64,000 nucleotides of DNA, taken from positions 1,054,001-1,118,000 of the forward strand of contig CAVVZJ010000003.1 of the NCBI GenBank assembly GCA_963752755.1. Reading direction: 5' to 3'. A program made the translations under genes and the position numbers. The notes beneath the pieces are model-generated. The model made no database searches. It was not told the origin of the DNA and was given only the letters and a program-made list of their open reading frames with translations. The stretch's first letter is position 1; each line of letters opens with the position of its first letter. Shown here piece after piece: positions 1 to 12,051 of this stretch. The DNA comes from CAVVZJ01 sp963752755 (GTDB lineage Bacteria; Planctomycetota; Planctomycetia; Isosphaerales; Isosphaeraceae).

Positions 1-529
1 CCGCTTCGGCCCGGGCTTGCCGCCGACCGGCGGCATGTCGTCCAGGACCGCGAAGACTTGCGTGACCTCGTTGACGTTGGCCGCGGTCACGGTCGCGGCC
101 AAGGGGATACCGTGCGCATCGGTCATCACATGGTGCTTGCTGCCCGATCTGCCGCGGTCGGTGGGATTCGGGCCGGTGTCCTCGCCCCCTTCGGGAGCCT
201 CGGCAAAGGAGGCGTCGATCAGCGCCCGCTCCCAGTCGATCTGGTCGGCGCCGTTGAGTTCGGCCAGCAACACGGCATGCAACTGGAGCCAGACACCGGC
301 CTGATGCCAGAGCCGCAGGTAGTGACGGCAGGTCTTGCCGCAACCGCAGCCCAACTCGGCGGGCAGATCGTCCCAGGCGATCCCGGTCTTGAGCACGAAC
401 AGGATGCCGGTGAGGATCTTGCGGTAGTCCAGGGGTTTGCGACCGGGGAAGCGGAAGCGACGCGGGGGCGGTGGCGGAAGCAAGGGTTGGAGACGCTCCC
501 AGAGCGCAGTCAGTGACGAGCGGTTTCAT
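1..529 (-). CDS. IS5-family transposase, 3' end cut by window edge
   Basis: DDE transposase of the IS5 family, catalysing cut-and-paste movement of its own element. The protein opens with the typical helix-turn-helix entry (VTDALWERLQPLLP), followed by a GRKPLDYRKILTGILFVLKTG block and the first catalytic Asp in ALIDASFAEAP. The GSKHHVMTDAHGIPL motif follows just before the window edge, so the second Asp and the Glu are not visible. Frame is broken about 20 nt after the ATG (near 505-512, one extra base). It is a different transposase from the intact IS5-type copy at 47 kb. The terminal inverted repeat at the 529 side was not identified. Confidence 0.8.
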   Translation of the reverse strand, partial: MKPLVTDCALGASPTLASATAPASLPLPRSQTPGLPQDPHRHPVRAQDRDRLGRSARRVGLRLRQDLPSLPAALASGRCLAPVACRVAGRTQRRRPDRLGAGADRRLLCRGSRRGRGHRPESHRPRQIGQQAPCDDRCARYPLGRDRDRGQRQRGHASLRGPGRHAAGRRQARAEA

Positions 530-598
530 GGCATTTCCTCCTCCGGTTCCGGGGATCACGCTCCAAGTCACAGAGAGGCAGTCAGCACGCCAATCAGC

Positions 599-1070
599 TC
601 ATTTTTTCCGAACGCTCTTAGGAATATATTCCCAAGGCTGAGCCACCACGCCCGGGAATCGCTCGAGGTGCCCGACATTTGTGGTCGCGATGATGACCGT
701 ATCTTCCAGTCTTTTCGCTGTAACCGCCTGGGCAGCAAGGATCGCGTCTGCATCCAAGGCTTCCGGAGGGGCGGTGCCCAAACCGAGCTTACGAAGCATC
801 GCCCAGAATTCGGCTGCTCGGACCATCGCAGCCCTGGTGATCGGAACGAGAGCCACAGCAGAGATGGCATTCAACTGACGAAGCCAATCTTCGTTTCCAC
901 AGCGAACGAATTCTCTACGGATCTCGTAATCAGCGATCTCGGGGACGAGAACAACGTAGCCCAAGCTCTGAACCTGCTGCACCCACTCCCTACATCTCTC
1001 TGCTTTGATATTGCTTGATCCTTTGCATGAGGCCTAATGGCCCCGCGTCGAGGAAGATGTAGTGCGGCAC
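599..1070 (-). CDS. PIN-domain protein (VapC-like putative ribonuclease)
   Basis: PIN-fold protein of the PilT N-terminus type, probably a metal-dependent RNase. Visible are the N-terminal IFLDAGPLGL segment with the first acidic residue, VPEIADYEIRREF in the middle, ALDADAILAAQA with central Asp residues and TTNVGHL near the C-terminus, which together match small free-standing PIN proteins. The best start is GTG at 1070, 15 nt after the stop of the upstream ImmA-type gene, so the two form an operon. Frame is interrupted near 1003 (one extra base after SREM). In comparable loci a PIN protein paired with an ImmA/IrrE protein is treated as a toxin-like or mobile-element regulatory pair; the role here is inferred. 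Confidence 0.75.
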
Positions 1071-1085
1071 AGCTCATCGCCTCCC

Positions 1086-1926
1086 TCAGTCCTCGAAGAG
1101 TCTTCGATGGGGCCTCTCCTCGTCAAACTCGCGATTAAATCGCACTTCTACCTCTGGCGAGTCAACCCGATCCGAGCGGCTAGCGACCTCGAGGATTCGC
1201 GAGAGGGCTGTCTGCCGTCCCCGTCGCTCAACCTCCGCCAAGGGGATAATCTTTCCCTCCTGATCAACCGCCACAGGCGGAAAGGTCGGGATCTCACCAT
1301 GCTCATCCACCAGCGGGGTAGATCGCGAGAGTGGAGCAATCCCAGCGACGCTCTCCATGTCGAGGAATTGGAATCCTTCGATAGAGGGAGCGATCAGTCC
1401 GAGTTCCTCCAACCGCCGCAGCATAGCGGGCTTGGACACCCTGAAAATGGGGAGTAGATAGGCGGGCGACTTGAGCAATTCCCATTTTTCTCGGACGTGC
1501 GATTCCGGCATCAGCAGAGCGGCAGCAAAGGCGTTGGCTTGCCACTCCGCTCGATCAACTCCGGTATCTTCACTGCGATAATCCCTACGATACATAGTCA
1601 CTTCATCATCATACCATTCCCTGAAAGGATGCAGAAGTTGATGACCGATCTCATGAGCGATAGTGAAGTTTATTCTCGCATCAGGGTCATCGGCGGCGGA
1701 AATGGATCTCGAAAAGGAAGCCCCTCTTCACCAATTTCCCTGCGACCGCACCTTCATCAAAGTCTTTGGGAAAGACTGGGATGCCGAGTTTGCTCGCGAC
1801 CACAGTCGCGTGGATTGGAGGCTCGGTCATGCCGAGTTGCCGGAGGAGACCTTCTGCCTTTGCCTCGATGTCGCCTCGATCGAGATAGTTGAATCTCTTC
1901 GATCGTCGGCATCTCGGGGGCTCCAC
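1086..1926 (-). CDS. ImmA/IrrE family metallo-endopeptidase
   Basis: Zinc peptidase of the ImmA/IrrE (DUF955) family, whose characterised members cleave repressors of mobile elements or DdrO-type stress regulators. The active-site helix reads FTIAHEIGHQLLH (HExxH), followed by a downstream EWQANAFAAALLMP segment carrying the third ligand region; the C-terminal third is a VSKPAMLRRLEELGLI helix. Frame is broken near 1690 (one extra base just before ADDPDARINFT). A GTG at 1926 keeps the visible frame. An ATG at 1912 with a GGAG in front is also plausible but would need another shift. It is followed directly by the PIN gene; no XRE-type repressor is fused or adjacent in the window. Confidence 0.8.
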
Positions 1927-2265
1927 CCCAGAACCTCAAAACCCCTATAGGGCGAAAGGGCGGCCATTGTACCGCCCAATTGTACACCGAACTTCAAGCC
2001 TCTATTTTATCCATTTTAGCTTCCTTAACAGAAATCTTGAGGGGATGCTGGCCAGAGTACAAAGTAACGAGTCCAAAAACTAAGGCCATTTGTTCCGTAT
2101 TCGCTGTTCAAGAGGATTTTGACAACGACTCGAACAGGTGGTATCACCCTCGGAAACGTCGATGCGGAGGAATAAGGAACAGAGGGCACGGATTGGGATG
2201 TGGTATTGGAGAAGGTCCAGGCTCTCAGGGGCCCCCTCGGATCATCCCGGTCACTCCCCGAGAGT
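1927..2265. other. Intergenic, 339 bp, no gene
   Basis: A comparatively AT-rich stretch with no plausible reading frame. It holds a direct repeat ATTGTAC at about 1966 and 1979 upstream of the ImmA gene, which includes a minus-strand TACAAT that could serve as a -10 box. A plus-strand TTGACA lies at 2118-2123 without a good -10 partner. No operator can be assigned with confidence. Confidence 0.4.
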
Positions 2266-5200
2266 TTACGACAGCAAGAACTCCAGGTCATCCCTCGTCA
2301 GCGCCTGGATCAGGCGGTTGTCGGCGCTGAGGATGGCCTCGGCGAGGTCGCGTTTCTTTTGCTGGAGGTCGACGATCTTCTCCTCGACGGTGTCGCGGGC
2401 GATGAGGCGGTAGGCGAAGACGGTCTTGGTCTGGCCGATGCGGTGGGAGCGGTCGATGGCCTGGGCCTCGACGGCGGGGTTCCACCAGGGGTCGAGGATG
2501 TAAACGTAGTCGGCGGCGGTGAGGTTCAGGCCGAGGCCGCCGGCCTTGAGGCTGATGAGGAAGACGGGGACCTTGGGGTCGTTCTGGAAGCGATCGACGC
2601 GCTCCTCGCGGTTGCGGGTGCGGCCGTCGAGGTATTCGTAGGGGATCTTGGCGGCGTCGAGGCGGGCCTTGACGATGGCGAGGAAGGAGGTGAACTGGCT
2701 GAAGACGAGGACCTTGTGGCCCTTCGTCGATGACCTCCTCCATCTGGTACATGAGCATGTCCATCTTGGCGGACGACTCGTCGAGGCGGGACTTGTCGAG
2801 CAGGCCGGGGTGGCAGGCGGCCTGGCGGAGGCGGAGGAGGGCTTCGAGGACCTCGATCTTGGAGGTCTTCAGCTCGTCGGTGCCCTTGCGCAGCAGGGCC
2901 TGGCGGTAGTGGGCCTTGAGCTGCTCGTAGAGCTTGCGCTGCTCGGGTTCGAGGTCGCAGTGGAGGGTGGCCTCGATCTTGTCGGGGAGGTCCTTGACGA
3001 CCTGCTGCTTGGTCCGGCGGAGGATGAACGGGCGGAGGGCCTTGGCCAGGAGGCGGCGGGCCTCCTCGTCCTGGCCGGTGGCGCCGGCCGAAGCCTTCTT
3101 GAAGACGCTGGCCGTGCCGAGCATGCCGGGGTTGAGGAACTCGAAGATGGACCAGAGCTCGCCGAGGTGGTTCTCGATGGGGGTGCCGCTCATGGCGAGC
3201 TTGTGGCGGGATTTCAGCAGGCGGGCGGCCTTGGCGGACTGGCTCTCGGAGTTCTTGATCGCCTGGGCCTCGTCGAGGATGGCGTAGTCGAATTCGATCT
3301 TGTTCAGCTCGGCGATGTCGGAGCGCATCGTGCCGTAGGTGGTGACGATGAGGTCATAGAGGCCGAAGTCGTCGCGCAGGGCGTGGCGGTTGGGGCCGGT
3401 GTAGTCGAGGACGCGGAGGCGGGGGGTGAACTTGGCGGCCTCCTGGAGCCAGTTGAAGACGAGGGAGCGGGGGACGACGATCAGGCTCGGGCCCTTGGAC
3501 TGGCGGCGGGCGCGTCGGCGCTGGAGGAGGGCGAGGACCTGGATGGTCTTGCCGAGGCCCATGTCGTCGGCGAGGATGCCGCCGAAGTCGAAGCGGCGGA
3601 GGTATTCGAGCCAGCCGAGCCCTTCGCGCTGGTAGGGGCGCAGCTCGCCCTGGAAGCCGGGCGGGGCGTCGAGGGCCTCGACGCCTTCGAAGGCGTGAAG
3701 CTCGTTGCGGACGGTGATGAAGGACGGCGTCGGCGGTGCTGCCGGGCTGGGCGGCGAGCATGGCGTCGAGCAGGCCGGCCTGGGCCTTGCTGAAGCGGAG
3801 GCCGCCGTCGTCGGAGGGGGTGCCGAGATCGACGAGCAGGCCGTACTTGCGGAGCCAGTCGTCGGGCAGCATGCCGATCGAGCCGTCGTCGAGCGTGATC
3901 ATCGAGTCGCCGCGGCGGGCGGCTTCGAGGATCTGGGGCAGGGGGACGTCCTGGGCGCCGAAGGCGACCTTGCCGTCGAGCTCGAACCAGTCCATGCCGC
4001 TGGTGACGGCGAGCTTGAAGTCGGAGGCCGGGCGGTAGAGCATGCCCTCGGAGCGGACGCGCCAGCCGTTGCCGACCAGTTCGCGGACGGCCTGGGGGAC
4101 CTTCTTGGGGGAGACTTCGAGGGTGCCGGGGTCGAAGCGGTAGTCCTGGATGGGTCGGAAGCCGAGCTCTTCGAGGCGTTCGCGGGCACGGGTCTCGGCC
4201 TTGACGTCGCGGCGGATGGCGCGGCGGCGGTCGGTCTGGACGGCGACCTTGCCGGGCGGGAAGGAGGCGACGCGGGCGCCGTCGTAGTCGAATTCGAGTT
4301 CGGCGATGAGCGTGTCGGTGCCGCGGGTCTGCATGGGGGCGCGGATGGTCAGGCTGGGCGTCGGCGGCAGCTCGACCTCGGCGAGTTCGAGGCCCTCGAC
4401 CAGCTCGTTGAGCGGGACGCGGGCCTCGGCCATGATCCGGCTGAGCATGGAGTCTTGCTGGGCCTCGGTGACCATCATCTCCTTTTCGTGGCGGAGACGG
4501 GTCATCCAGAGGAAGACGCCGCTGTCGTCGAAGCGGGCGGCGCGGCCGATGCCGAGCAGGACGAGGCCGGGCAGGAGGACCAGGGGCTCGGCGAGGTCCA
4601 TGCGCTCGTCGCTCGCGTCGGAGCGAGCCGCGCCAGGTCCAGCGCTTGACCTGGGGGTCGTCGAGCTTGACGTCGATCATGAACCGCCAGGGTCGGCCGT
4701 CGTCCCAGCGGAGGACGGGGGGGTTCATCTCGTCCTCGGTGCGGCGGAGGCGGCAGCGGCCGGTCCTGCAGAGGCGCTCGACGAGGCCGGCCTGGACCTC
4801 GGGCCGGAGGACGTAGCGACGGGGCACGGGCGGACCGCCGGGGGCGGCGGCGCCGCGGAGGGCGTCGGTGGGTTCGTCGGGGTTGAAGTCGGTGCGGGCC
4901 TCGTCGAGCAAGGCCAGGAGGATGCGGTCCTCGGGCTCGATCCGCCAGGGTTCGCGCGACTGCCAGCGACGTTTCTTGTTGCCCTTCATCGACCGCTCGG
5001 CGGCCGTCTTCTTGGGCATCCGCCGGGCGAGGGTGATGACCACCTGGTTCTGGGCGAGCGTGGCGGGGGCGTCGAGGATGTAGAGTAGGGTTGGCTGCTT
5101 GATCTTCTTGGGCTCGAGCCGCTGCGGCGGCTTACCGGGCCGCGGTCCCCGGGCCTGTCCCGGCGGGCCGGGCCGGCCGGTGGCGTGCGGCGGCATCGAG

Positions 5201-5999
5201 GGCCGGCCGGTCGCCTGGTTGTGGTGCGGGTGCGGGTGTGGGTGCGGGTATGGCTGCGGGCCTTGCCCCTGTCCCGGACCGGGTCCCATTCCGGGCTTGT
5301 ATTTACCCGGGCGCTGCTTCTTGCGGTTCTTGCCGCGTGGCTCGCGACGGCCTTCCGGGCCGCGCCCGGGCCGGTTGGGCAACGGTTCCCGACCGGGACC
5401 CGTGGCGGGGCCGTTGGGGCGCTGGCCGCCCGTGGGTGCCCCGGGATAGCCGCCGGCGCGGGGTCCCATCGGCCGGGCCGGGCCGGACGGCGGCGGATAG
5501 CCGCGGGCGTCGGGCGCGGGCCGGGCCGGGGGCGCGGGTGTTGTGGCGGTTGTTGTTGGTGGTGGTGGTGGGGACGCGGGGGGGGTGGCGGCGGCGGTGG
5601 CGGTGGGGGCGGCGCGTGGCCGGGTCCCTGGGCGACGGCGGCCGAGCCGGGACCGTCGCCGTTGGTCTGGTAGCGGACGTCGGAGATCAGGCGCAGCGGC
5701 CGGACCGGTGCCGCCTGGAGCAGCTCGCGGGCGTCAGCGGCGAGGATCGTGGCCCAGATGTGCTTGCAAGGCTCGCCCTGGGGGCCGAAGAACGGGCAGG
5801 TGCAGGAGGCATGCAGCCTGCCCTGGCGCATCCGGAGCCGGACCTTGTACGGCTCGGTCCCCCGGACCTTGGCCACGACGATCTCGCCGGCCTTGGCCGA
5901 GGTGATCGCCACCTTCCCCTTGGCGAAGTAAGACTGGCCGCGGGCACGCACCCCATCGGCGAAATCGCGCGAGACCTTCTGGGCGATCCCCATCATCAC
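2266..5999 (-). CDS. SWIM zinc-finger SNF2-family helicase/ATPase
   Basis: Large Swi2/Snf2 ATPase (about 1,240 residues if repaired) likely to remodel or translocate on DNA. The N-terminus has a SWIM zinc finger (CTCPFFGPQGEPCKH). A long low-complexity linker rich in Pro, His and Gly (about 5,200-5,650) follows, then an SNF2-associated region and the helicase core: Walker A DDMGLGKTIQ, DEAQAIKN as the DExx box, SGTPIEN (motif III) and, in the C-terminal lobe, VFSQF, GGLGLNL and QAIDRSHRIGQTK. The last codons (LTRDDLEFLLS, TAA at 2266) match the usual family terminus. Frame breaks lie near 2722, 3720, 4610 and somewhere in the linker at 5,500-5,620. No partner gene is evident; the neighbour upstream is separated by 90 bp. 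Confidence 0.9.
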
Positions 6000-6092
6000 T
6001 TCCTACGGCTCGGATTGACCATCCGGGCGCCGCGGACCTGGACCCGGTCGCGAGCGCCTCCTGGTTACGGCATTAGAACGCATTCTCATCAA

Positions 6093-6704
6093 TCACTGAT
6101 TCAACCGCTTCTGCAATTCCCGGCAGAGCTTGTCGAACGAGGGCGACCGACGTCGGCAGAGTGCCAGATCCATCGCTCGGGTCATGGCGAGCCGATCCAG
6201 GGTTTCGCTGTAGGACCGGGCACCCTGGAACCGTTGGCGGACCCATGCCTTGCCGTGTTTCTGGCCCTCGGGGTCGTCGGAGATCGCCGGATCTCCGGAG
6301 AGGTCGAGATAAGAGCGGAGTGATTCGGCGGAGGCCGCGAACCAGGTCTCGTATTCGACGTTCGCCAAGACGCAGGCGACATCAGCCCGGGTATCGACGG
6401 CGGCCGCCCACTGGAGGAGTCTCGGCCCGAGTTCGCGGAGGCAGTCCTCGTCGGCATCGATCAGGACAAGGACCAGTCGAGCGTCGGCCGAGGATGGATC
6501 GTTGTTGAGTTTCTCCAGAGCCAGGGTCACAGCCTTGCGGAGGCCCTCCTCTTGGACGAGTCGCGAGCGTGGCTGGCGGATCGGCTTGAGGATGTCGAGG
6601 TATTCCGCACCGAAGGATTCGTACCAGAGGCGCTCCAGGAGGATGCGGACACACTCATATTCCCCGTGGCCCTCGACAATCGGAGCGACCCGAAGCCGGT
6701 TCAT
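6093..6704 (-). CDS. DUF4276 protein, Toprim-like, partner of AAA ATPase
   Basis: Intact 203-residue protein of the DUF4276 family. The N-terminal VEGHGEYECVRILLERL and the later VLVLIDADEDC match the two Toprim hallmarks (a Glu after the first strand and a DxD-type acidic cluster), suggesting metal-dependent nuclease or nucleotidyl-transfer chemistry; the Toprim reading is inference from these motifs. Its start codon overlaps the end of the upstream ATPase gene by 4 nt (ATGA), so the two are translationally coupled. ATPase-Toprim pairs of this shape (OLD/PARIS-like) are known from anti-phage defence, which is the likely role here. Confidence 0.85.
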   Translation of the reverse strand: MNRLRVAPIVEGHGEYECVRILLERLWYESFGAEYLDILKPIRQPRSRLVQEEGLRKAVTLALEKLNNDPSSADARLVLVLIDADEDCLRELGPRLLQWAAAVDTRADVACVLANVEYETWFAASAESLRSYLDLSGDPAISDDPEGQKHGKAWVRQRFQGARSYSETLDRLAMTRAMDLALCRRRSPSFDKLCRELQKRLNQ

Positions 6705-7963
6705 TCGGGTTCCCTGACGCCATCGAACAATCGCACTTGCTCCTGGCGGCGGAGGTCAGCCTGGTCGGGCTCAAGCTGGTCCATGCGCAGCAAATCGCCG
6801 GCGGTATAGAGATGGTCCCGGATGGCCTTCCGGCTGGCGACATCCACCGGGCCGATCCGCGTCTCGCCGTGCCGGGTCTGGACGGCCAGCAGGTGATCCG
6901 TCTCGAGGTCGATCTGATCGAGAAGGTCCGGGCTGTGCGTCGTCACCAGGACCTGCGTGTGGGAGGCGGCCTCCCTCAGGGCGTCCATCAACGCCCCCGA
7001 AGCCGCCGGGTTCAAGGCGGTCTCCGGCTCCTCGATACCGACTAACCTAACAGGTCCCGAACCTTCTGCCAACTGGTTTACGGCAACAAGAGCCCCTAAT
7101 GCACGGAGCGTGCCGTCGGACATGCTGTGGGCGTAGAATTTCCTGGGTTTGTTCGTGCCCTCGGTCCGTTGCAGAAAAGAGATCGTCTCGATCGGACCGA
7201 CCACCTCGCGATCCACTTCCACGACCTCCGGGTCGATCGAGGTCAGGTAGGATCCGATGCGCTGTCTGGACTCGGGATTCTCCCTCCCGATCCGGGCGAG
7301 AACGCTGGCGAGATGACTCCCGTCCCGGAAAAGCAAGGCCCCGCCATCCTGATCCAGGGCCGAGGAACCCTTCATCGCCTCTGGATTGAAATCATAGAAC
7401 TCCATCGCCATCAAGGCGTCATACGCGTCCCGGAATTCGGGACGGCCGGCCACCTGAATCAGGTAGAGCCAACGGGAAAGGACCGGGGGCATGAATTCGG
7501 CCGAGGAGGAGACGAGGCGGCCATCCTCAACGCGGTAGTGCGCAATCTCCGAGGACTGCGAGTCCACGACTTTCAACTCTTCCCACGCGACGAGATCGCG
7601 AGTCTCCGCGACCTCGAAGCCATACGTCGCCTGGTTGCCCGTCGGCAGGCTCATCACGACCTGGATCATGAAGCTCCGCGAATACTGCGCGGGCGGCGAC
7701 CCGGTCTCACGTCGGAGAACGGCCGCCATGCCACGACGGTCTCGCACCGCACGCTCGAGTGAAGTGCGCAGATTGTCACCGAGGAATCGCAGGGCATCGA
7801 GGAAAGTGCTCTTACCCGACCCGTTCCGCCCCACCAGGACGGTCAACGGCCCAAACTCGACATCGCAATGAGCGATACTCTTGTAATCGCGGATCTCGAC
7901 CCGCTTCAACAGGAAGTCGAATTCTCGGGCCGCGGGCCGACCGTTCGCCTTCGACTCGCCCAT
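6701..7963 (-). CDS. AAA (RecF/SMC-like) ATPase of a two-gene defence-like cassette
   Basis: Intact AAA_15/AAA_21-type ATPase of about 420 residues. It starts with a strand-helix segment VEIRDYKSIAHCDVEFGPL and Walker A GRNGSGKSTFLDAL. The ABC-like signature region is SDGTLRALGALVAV, Walker B is VGIEEPETALNP, and the H-loop is VLVTTHSPDLLD. An ATG at 7963 is preferred; a TTG seven codons upstream is also open. It overlaps the downstream DUF4276 gene by 4 nt. ATPases of this type sense or bind DNA and control a nuclease partner; no methylase, integrase or tRNA lies next to the pair. Confidence 0.9.
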   Translation of the reverse strand: MGESKANGRPAAREFDFLLKRVEIRDYKSIAHCDVEFGPLTVLVGRNGSGKSTFLDALRFLGDNLRTSLERAVRDRRGMAAVLRRETGSPPAQYSRSFMIQVVMSLPTGNQATYGFEVAETRDLVAWEELKVVDSQSSEIAHYRVEDGRLVSSSAEFMPPVLSRWLYLIQVAGRPEFRDAYDALMAMEFYDFNPEAMKGSSALDQDGGALLFRDGSHLASVLARIGRENPESRQRIGSYLTSIDPEVVEVDREVVGPIETISFLQRTEGTNKPRKFYAHSMSDGTLRALGALVAVNQLAEGSGPVRLVGIEEPETALNPAASGALMDALREAASHTQVLVTTHSPDLLDQIDLETDHLLAVQTRHGETRIGPVDVASRKAIRDHLYTAGDLLRMDQLEPDQADLRRQEQVRLFDGVREPE

Positions 7964-8079
7964 CGGCAGGTTTCCCGGGATCAACGCACAGTTTGGTCGG
8001 GACGGTCGGCCTTCACGTCGGCCGCGTCTCCTACGGGACGGCCTGGATCACGGGTCTTCGTCGGGTCGGCTCTCGGCCC

Positions 8080-8111
8080 ACCGATCTTTCGCTGGGACTC
8101 CAGGGATCGGT
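8080..8111. terminator. Candidate hairpin downstream of gyrB, part of a dispersed repeat
   Basis: ACCGATC at 8080-8086 pairs with GATCGGT at 8105-8111, about 50 nt past the gyrB stop. The hairpin and the flanking GGGTGGGCTCC (reverse strand, near 8117-8127) are nearly repeated at 49,526-49,567. No T-tract follows, so a terminator role is only suggested. Confidence 0.35.
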
Positions 8112-8158
8112 CAGCGGAGCCCACCCGACGAATGGCGATTCTTCCAGGCGATCCAGTC

Positions 8159-10697
<2,539 letters not shown>

Positions 10698-10789
10698 AGC
10701 GGAATGCACCTCGGTACGATCGTCCAATCGCGGGAATTCGGTCGTCTTCTCGTCTCGTCTTCGGGCCACCGGCTCGAATCGGGACCGCG

Positions 10790-11125
10790 TCAGGACCCGG
10801 ACGGGTCGATCGGTCCGACGCGGAAGCGCAGGTCGTGGATCTTCAGGTCGGGCAACTCTCGACGCAGACTCGCGAGCAGTTCGGACTTGCGGAACGCGGC
10901 CAGCTCCTCCAGAAGCGTCGAGTGGGCGACCGTGATGGTCAGGACTCCATGCCTCAGACCAGCCACCCGCGTCTGCCTCCTTGCGGGCTCACCCGCAGCG
11001 ACATCCCAGGCAGCCTCCAGCTCGCCGACGGCCCGCAGCCTTCCATAGCCCCGCGCGGCAAAAAGCTCGCCAAGCACGTCGCCTAGCGCCTTCGGCCCCC
11101 GCCGATTCCGTTCCAGGCCGCTCAT
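10790..11125 (-). CDS. dciA: DUF721 / DciA-type replicative helicase loader factor
   Basis: Intact 111-residue DUF721 protein. DciA is the ancestral factor that helps load or activate the replicative helicase DnaB at the origin. The N-terminal domain shows the typical ALGDVLGELFAARGYG... AWDVAAGEPARRQTRV pattern and the VLTITVAHSTLLEELAAFRKSELLASLRR strand-helix motif characteristic of the family. The start at 11125 is set by a GGGAGGG box five nucleotides upstream. It sits directly before gyrB and downstream of dnaN in the same direction, as expected for the ancestral dnaN-(recF)-dciA-gyrB order. Confidence 0.85.
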   Translation of the reverse strand: MSGLERNRRGPKALGDVLGELFAARGYGRLRAVGELEAAWDVAAGEPARRQTRVAGLRHGVLTITVAHSTLLEELAAFRKSELLASLRRELPDLKIHDLRFRVGPIDPSGS

Positions 11126-11326
11126 GCCGGACCCTCCCCGCGGCCCCGCCGTCGTCGGCCGTTCCGGCCCGCGCTCGCCTCGTGAACGTCTTTTCATTAT
11201 ACGCGTCCGGACAAGCCTCGGTTCGGCCCCGATTCGTCCCGCGGCCGTGTGCTTGATCAGCTTTGTGGAAACAGAGTTGTGGCGCGTTAATCCCGCCTTG
11301 CCCCGCCTCAATTCACGCAATTGCTG

Positions 11327-11659
11327 TCAATCGGCTGATTCCAAGTCGAGAATCGAACCGATGGGGACGTCTCGGCTCGTCAGGTTCTTGATGAACAGGC
11401 TGATCGTGGTCCCATGGTCCTTAACGTCATCGACCGTGACGCAACGATCGCTACCCGTCGGGGGCCGGACTCGTAGATGCTTGCCGATCAGAGAGCGGGG
11501 GGCCTCAACCACGAATGAGTCGAGTACCAGGACAACACCAGGGTCGTGGTTGAGACCATAGGAAGCTTTCAGGTCGAAGGCATCGTGGACGCGGACTCCC
11601 TTCAGGGCATCATCATGCCTCTGGCCGGGGGGACGACTCTGGCCTAATCCGAGTCCCAT
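11327..11659 (-). CDS. Small unknown protein, probable beta-rich fold
   Basis: About 110 residues; no family recognised. Strand-rich composition (GVVLVLDSFVVEAP, LRVRPPTGSDRCVTVDDVKD, GTTISLFIKNLTSRDVPIGS) suggests a compact beta fold. It begins inside the end of the upstream JAMM-like gene (47-nt overlap), so the two are probably co-translated, and it is followed 200 bp later by dciA. The first ten residues are uncertain because no convincing ribosome-binding site sets the start. Its position in the replication cluster may be conserved or incidental. Confidence 0.55.
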   Translation of the reverse strand: MGLGLGQSRPPGQRHDDALKGVRVHDAFDLKASYGLNHDPGVVLVLDSFVVEAPRSLIGKHLRVRPPTGSDRCVTVDDVKDHGTTISLFIKNLTSRDVPIGSILDLESAD

Positions 11660-12026
11660 GAGGATCGCCTCCGATCTCGAAGAGATAGGAGCGATTGTGC
11701 CTCAAAATCCTCAGGGCCTCAAGATCGCCGTCCGACGGACCTGTCACACGAGGATGCGTATGGCCATAGATTCGAACGACTTGCACCTTCTGACCCTCGT
11801 AGGTCATATGCAGCGTTCGATGCTCGCCTTCGCCTTCGACGAGAAACACGATCCCGTCGCGGCCGCCCTTTGCCATCAGGCGTTCACGAGTAGCGAGTCG
11901 CAAGACCATATGCTCGGCCTCGTCTTCCCAGGTCCTCGCTTTCGCTTCATTGATCAAATCCTTGATAGACTCTCCTCTCCTGACCGGCCGGACTACCACG
12001 GCCGGGGCAGTTTGGCGGCCGTTCAT
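11613..12026 (-). CDS. JAMM/JAB-like putative metalloprotease domain protein
   Basis: Intact 137-residue protein. The central IYGHTHPRVTGPSDGDLEAL carries an HxHP...PSxxD motif like the zinc site of JAB/JAMM isopeptidases and RadC, and a Glu-containing FLVEGEGE segment lies upstream as required for the catalytic acid. The spacing between HxH and Ser is one residue shorter than in RadC, so the assignment is tentative. It starts 25 bp after the dnaN stop and overlaps the next small gene, placing it in the replication gene cluster. Function unknown; a peptidase or a zinc-binding accessory role are both possible. Confidence 0.6.
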   Translation of the reverse strand: MNGRQTAPAVVVRPVRRGESIKDLINEAKARTWEDEAEHMVLRLATRERLMAKGGRDGIVFLVEGEGEHRTLHMTYEGQKVQVVRIYGHTHPRVTGPSDGDLEALRILRHNRSYLFEIGGDPHGTRIRPESSPRPEA

Positions 12027-12051
12027 GGGCGATGTTGACTCCCATGAGGGC

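Noticed and set aside
1981..2010. CGAACTTCAAG upstream of the ImmA gene as a sixth copy of the dispersed element
   Set aside because: Only 11 bases match; none of the other modules (TGTGCTATAAT, TTGGCAATCC, phased CGTC) are present.
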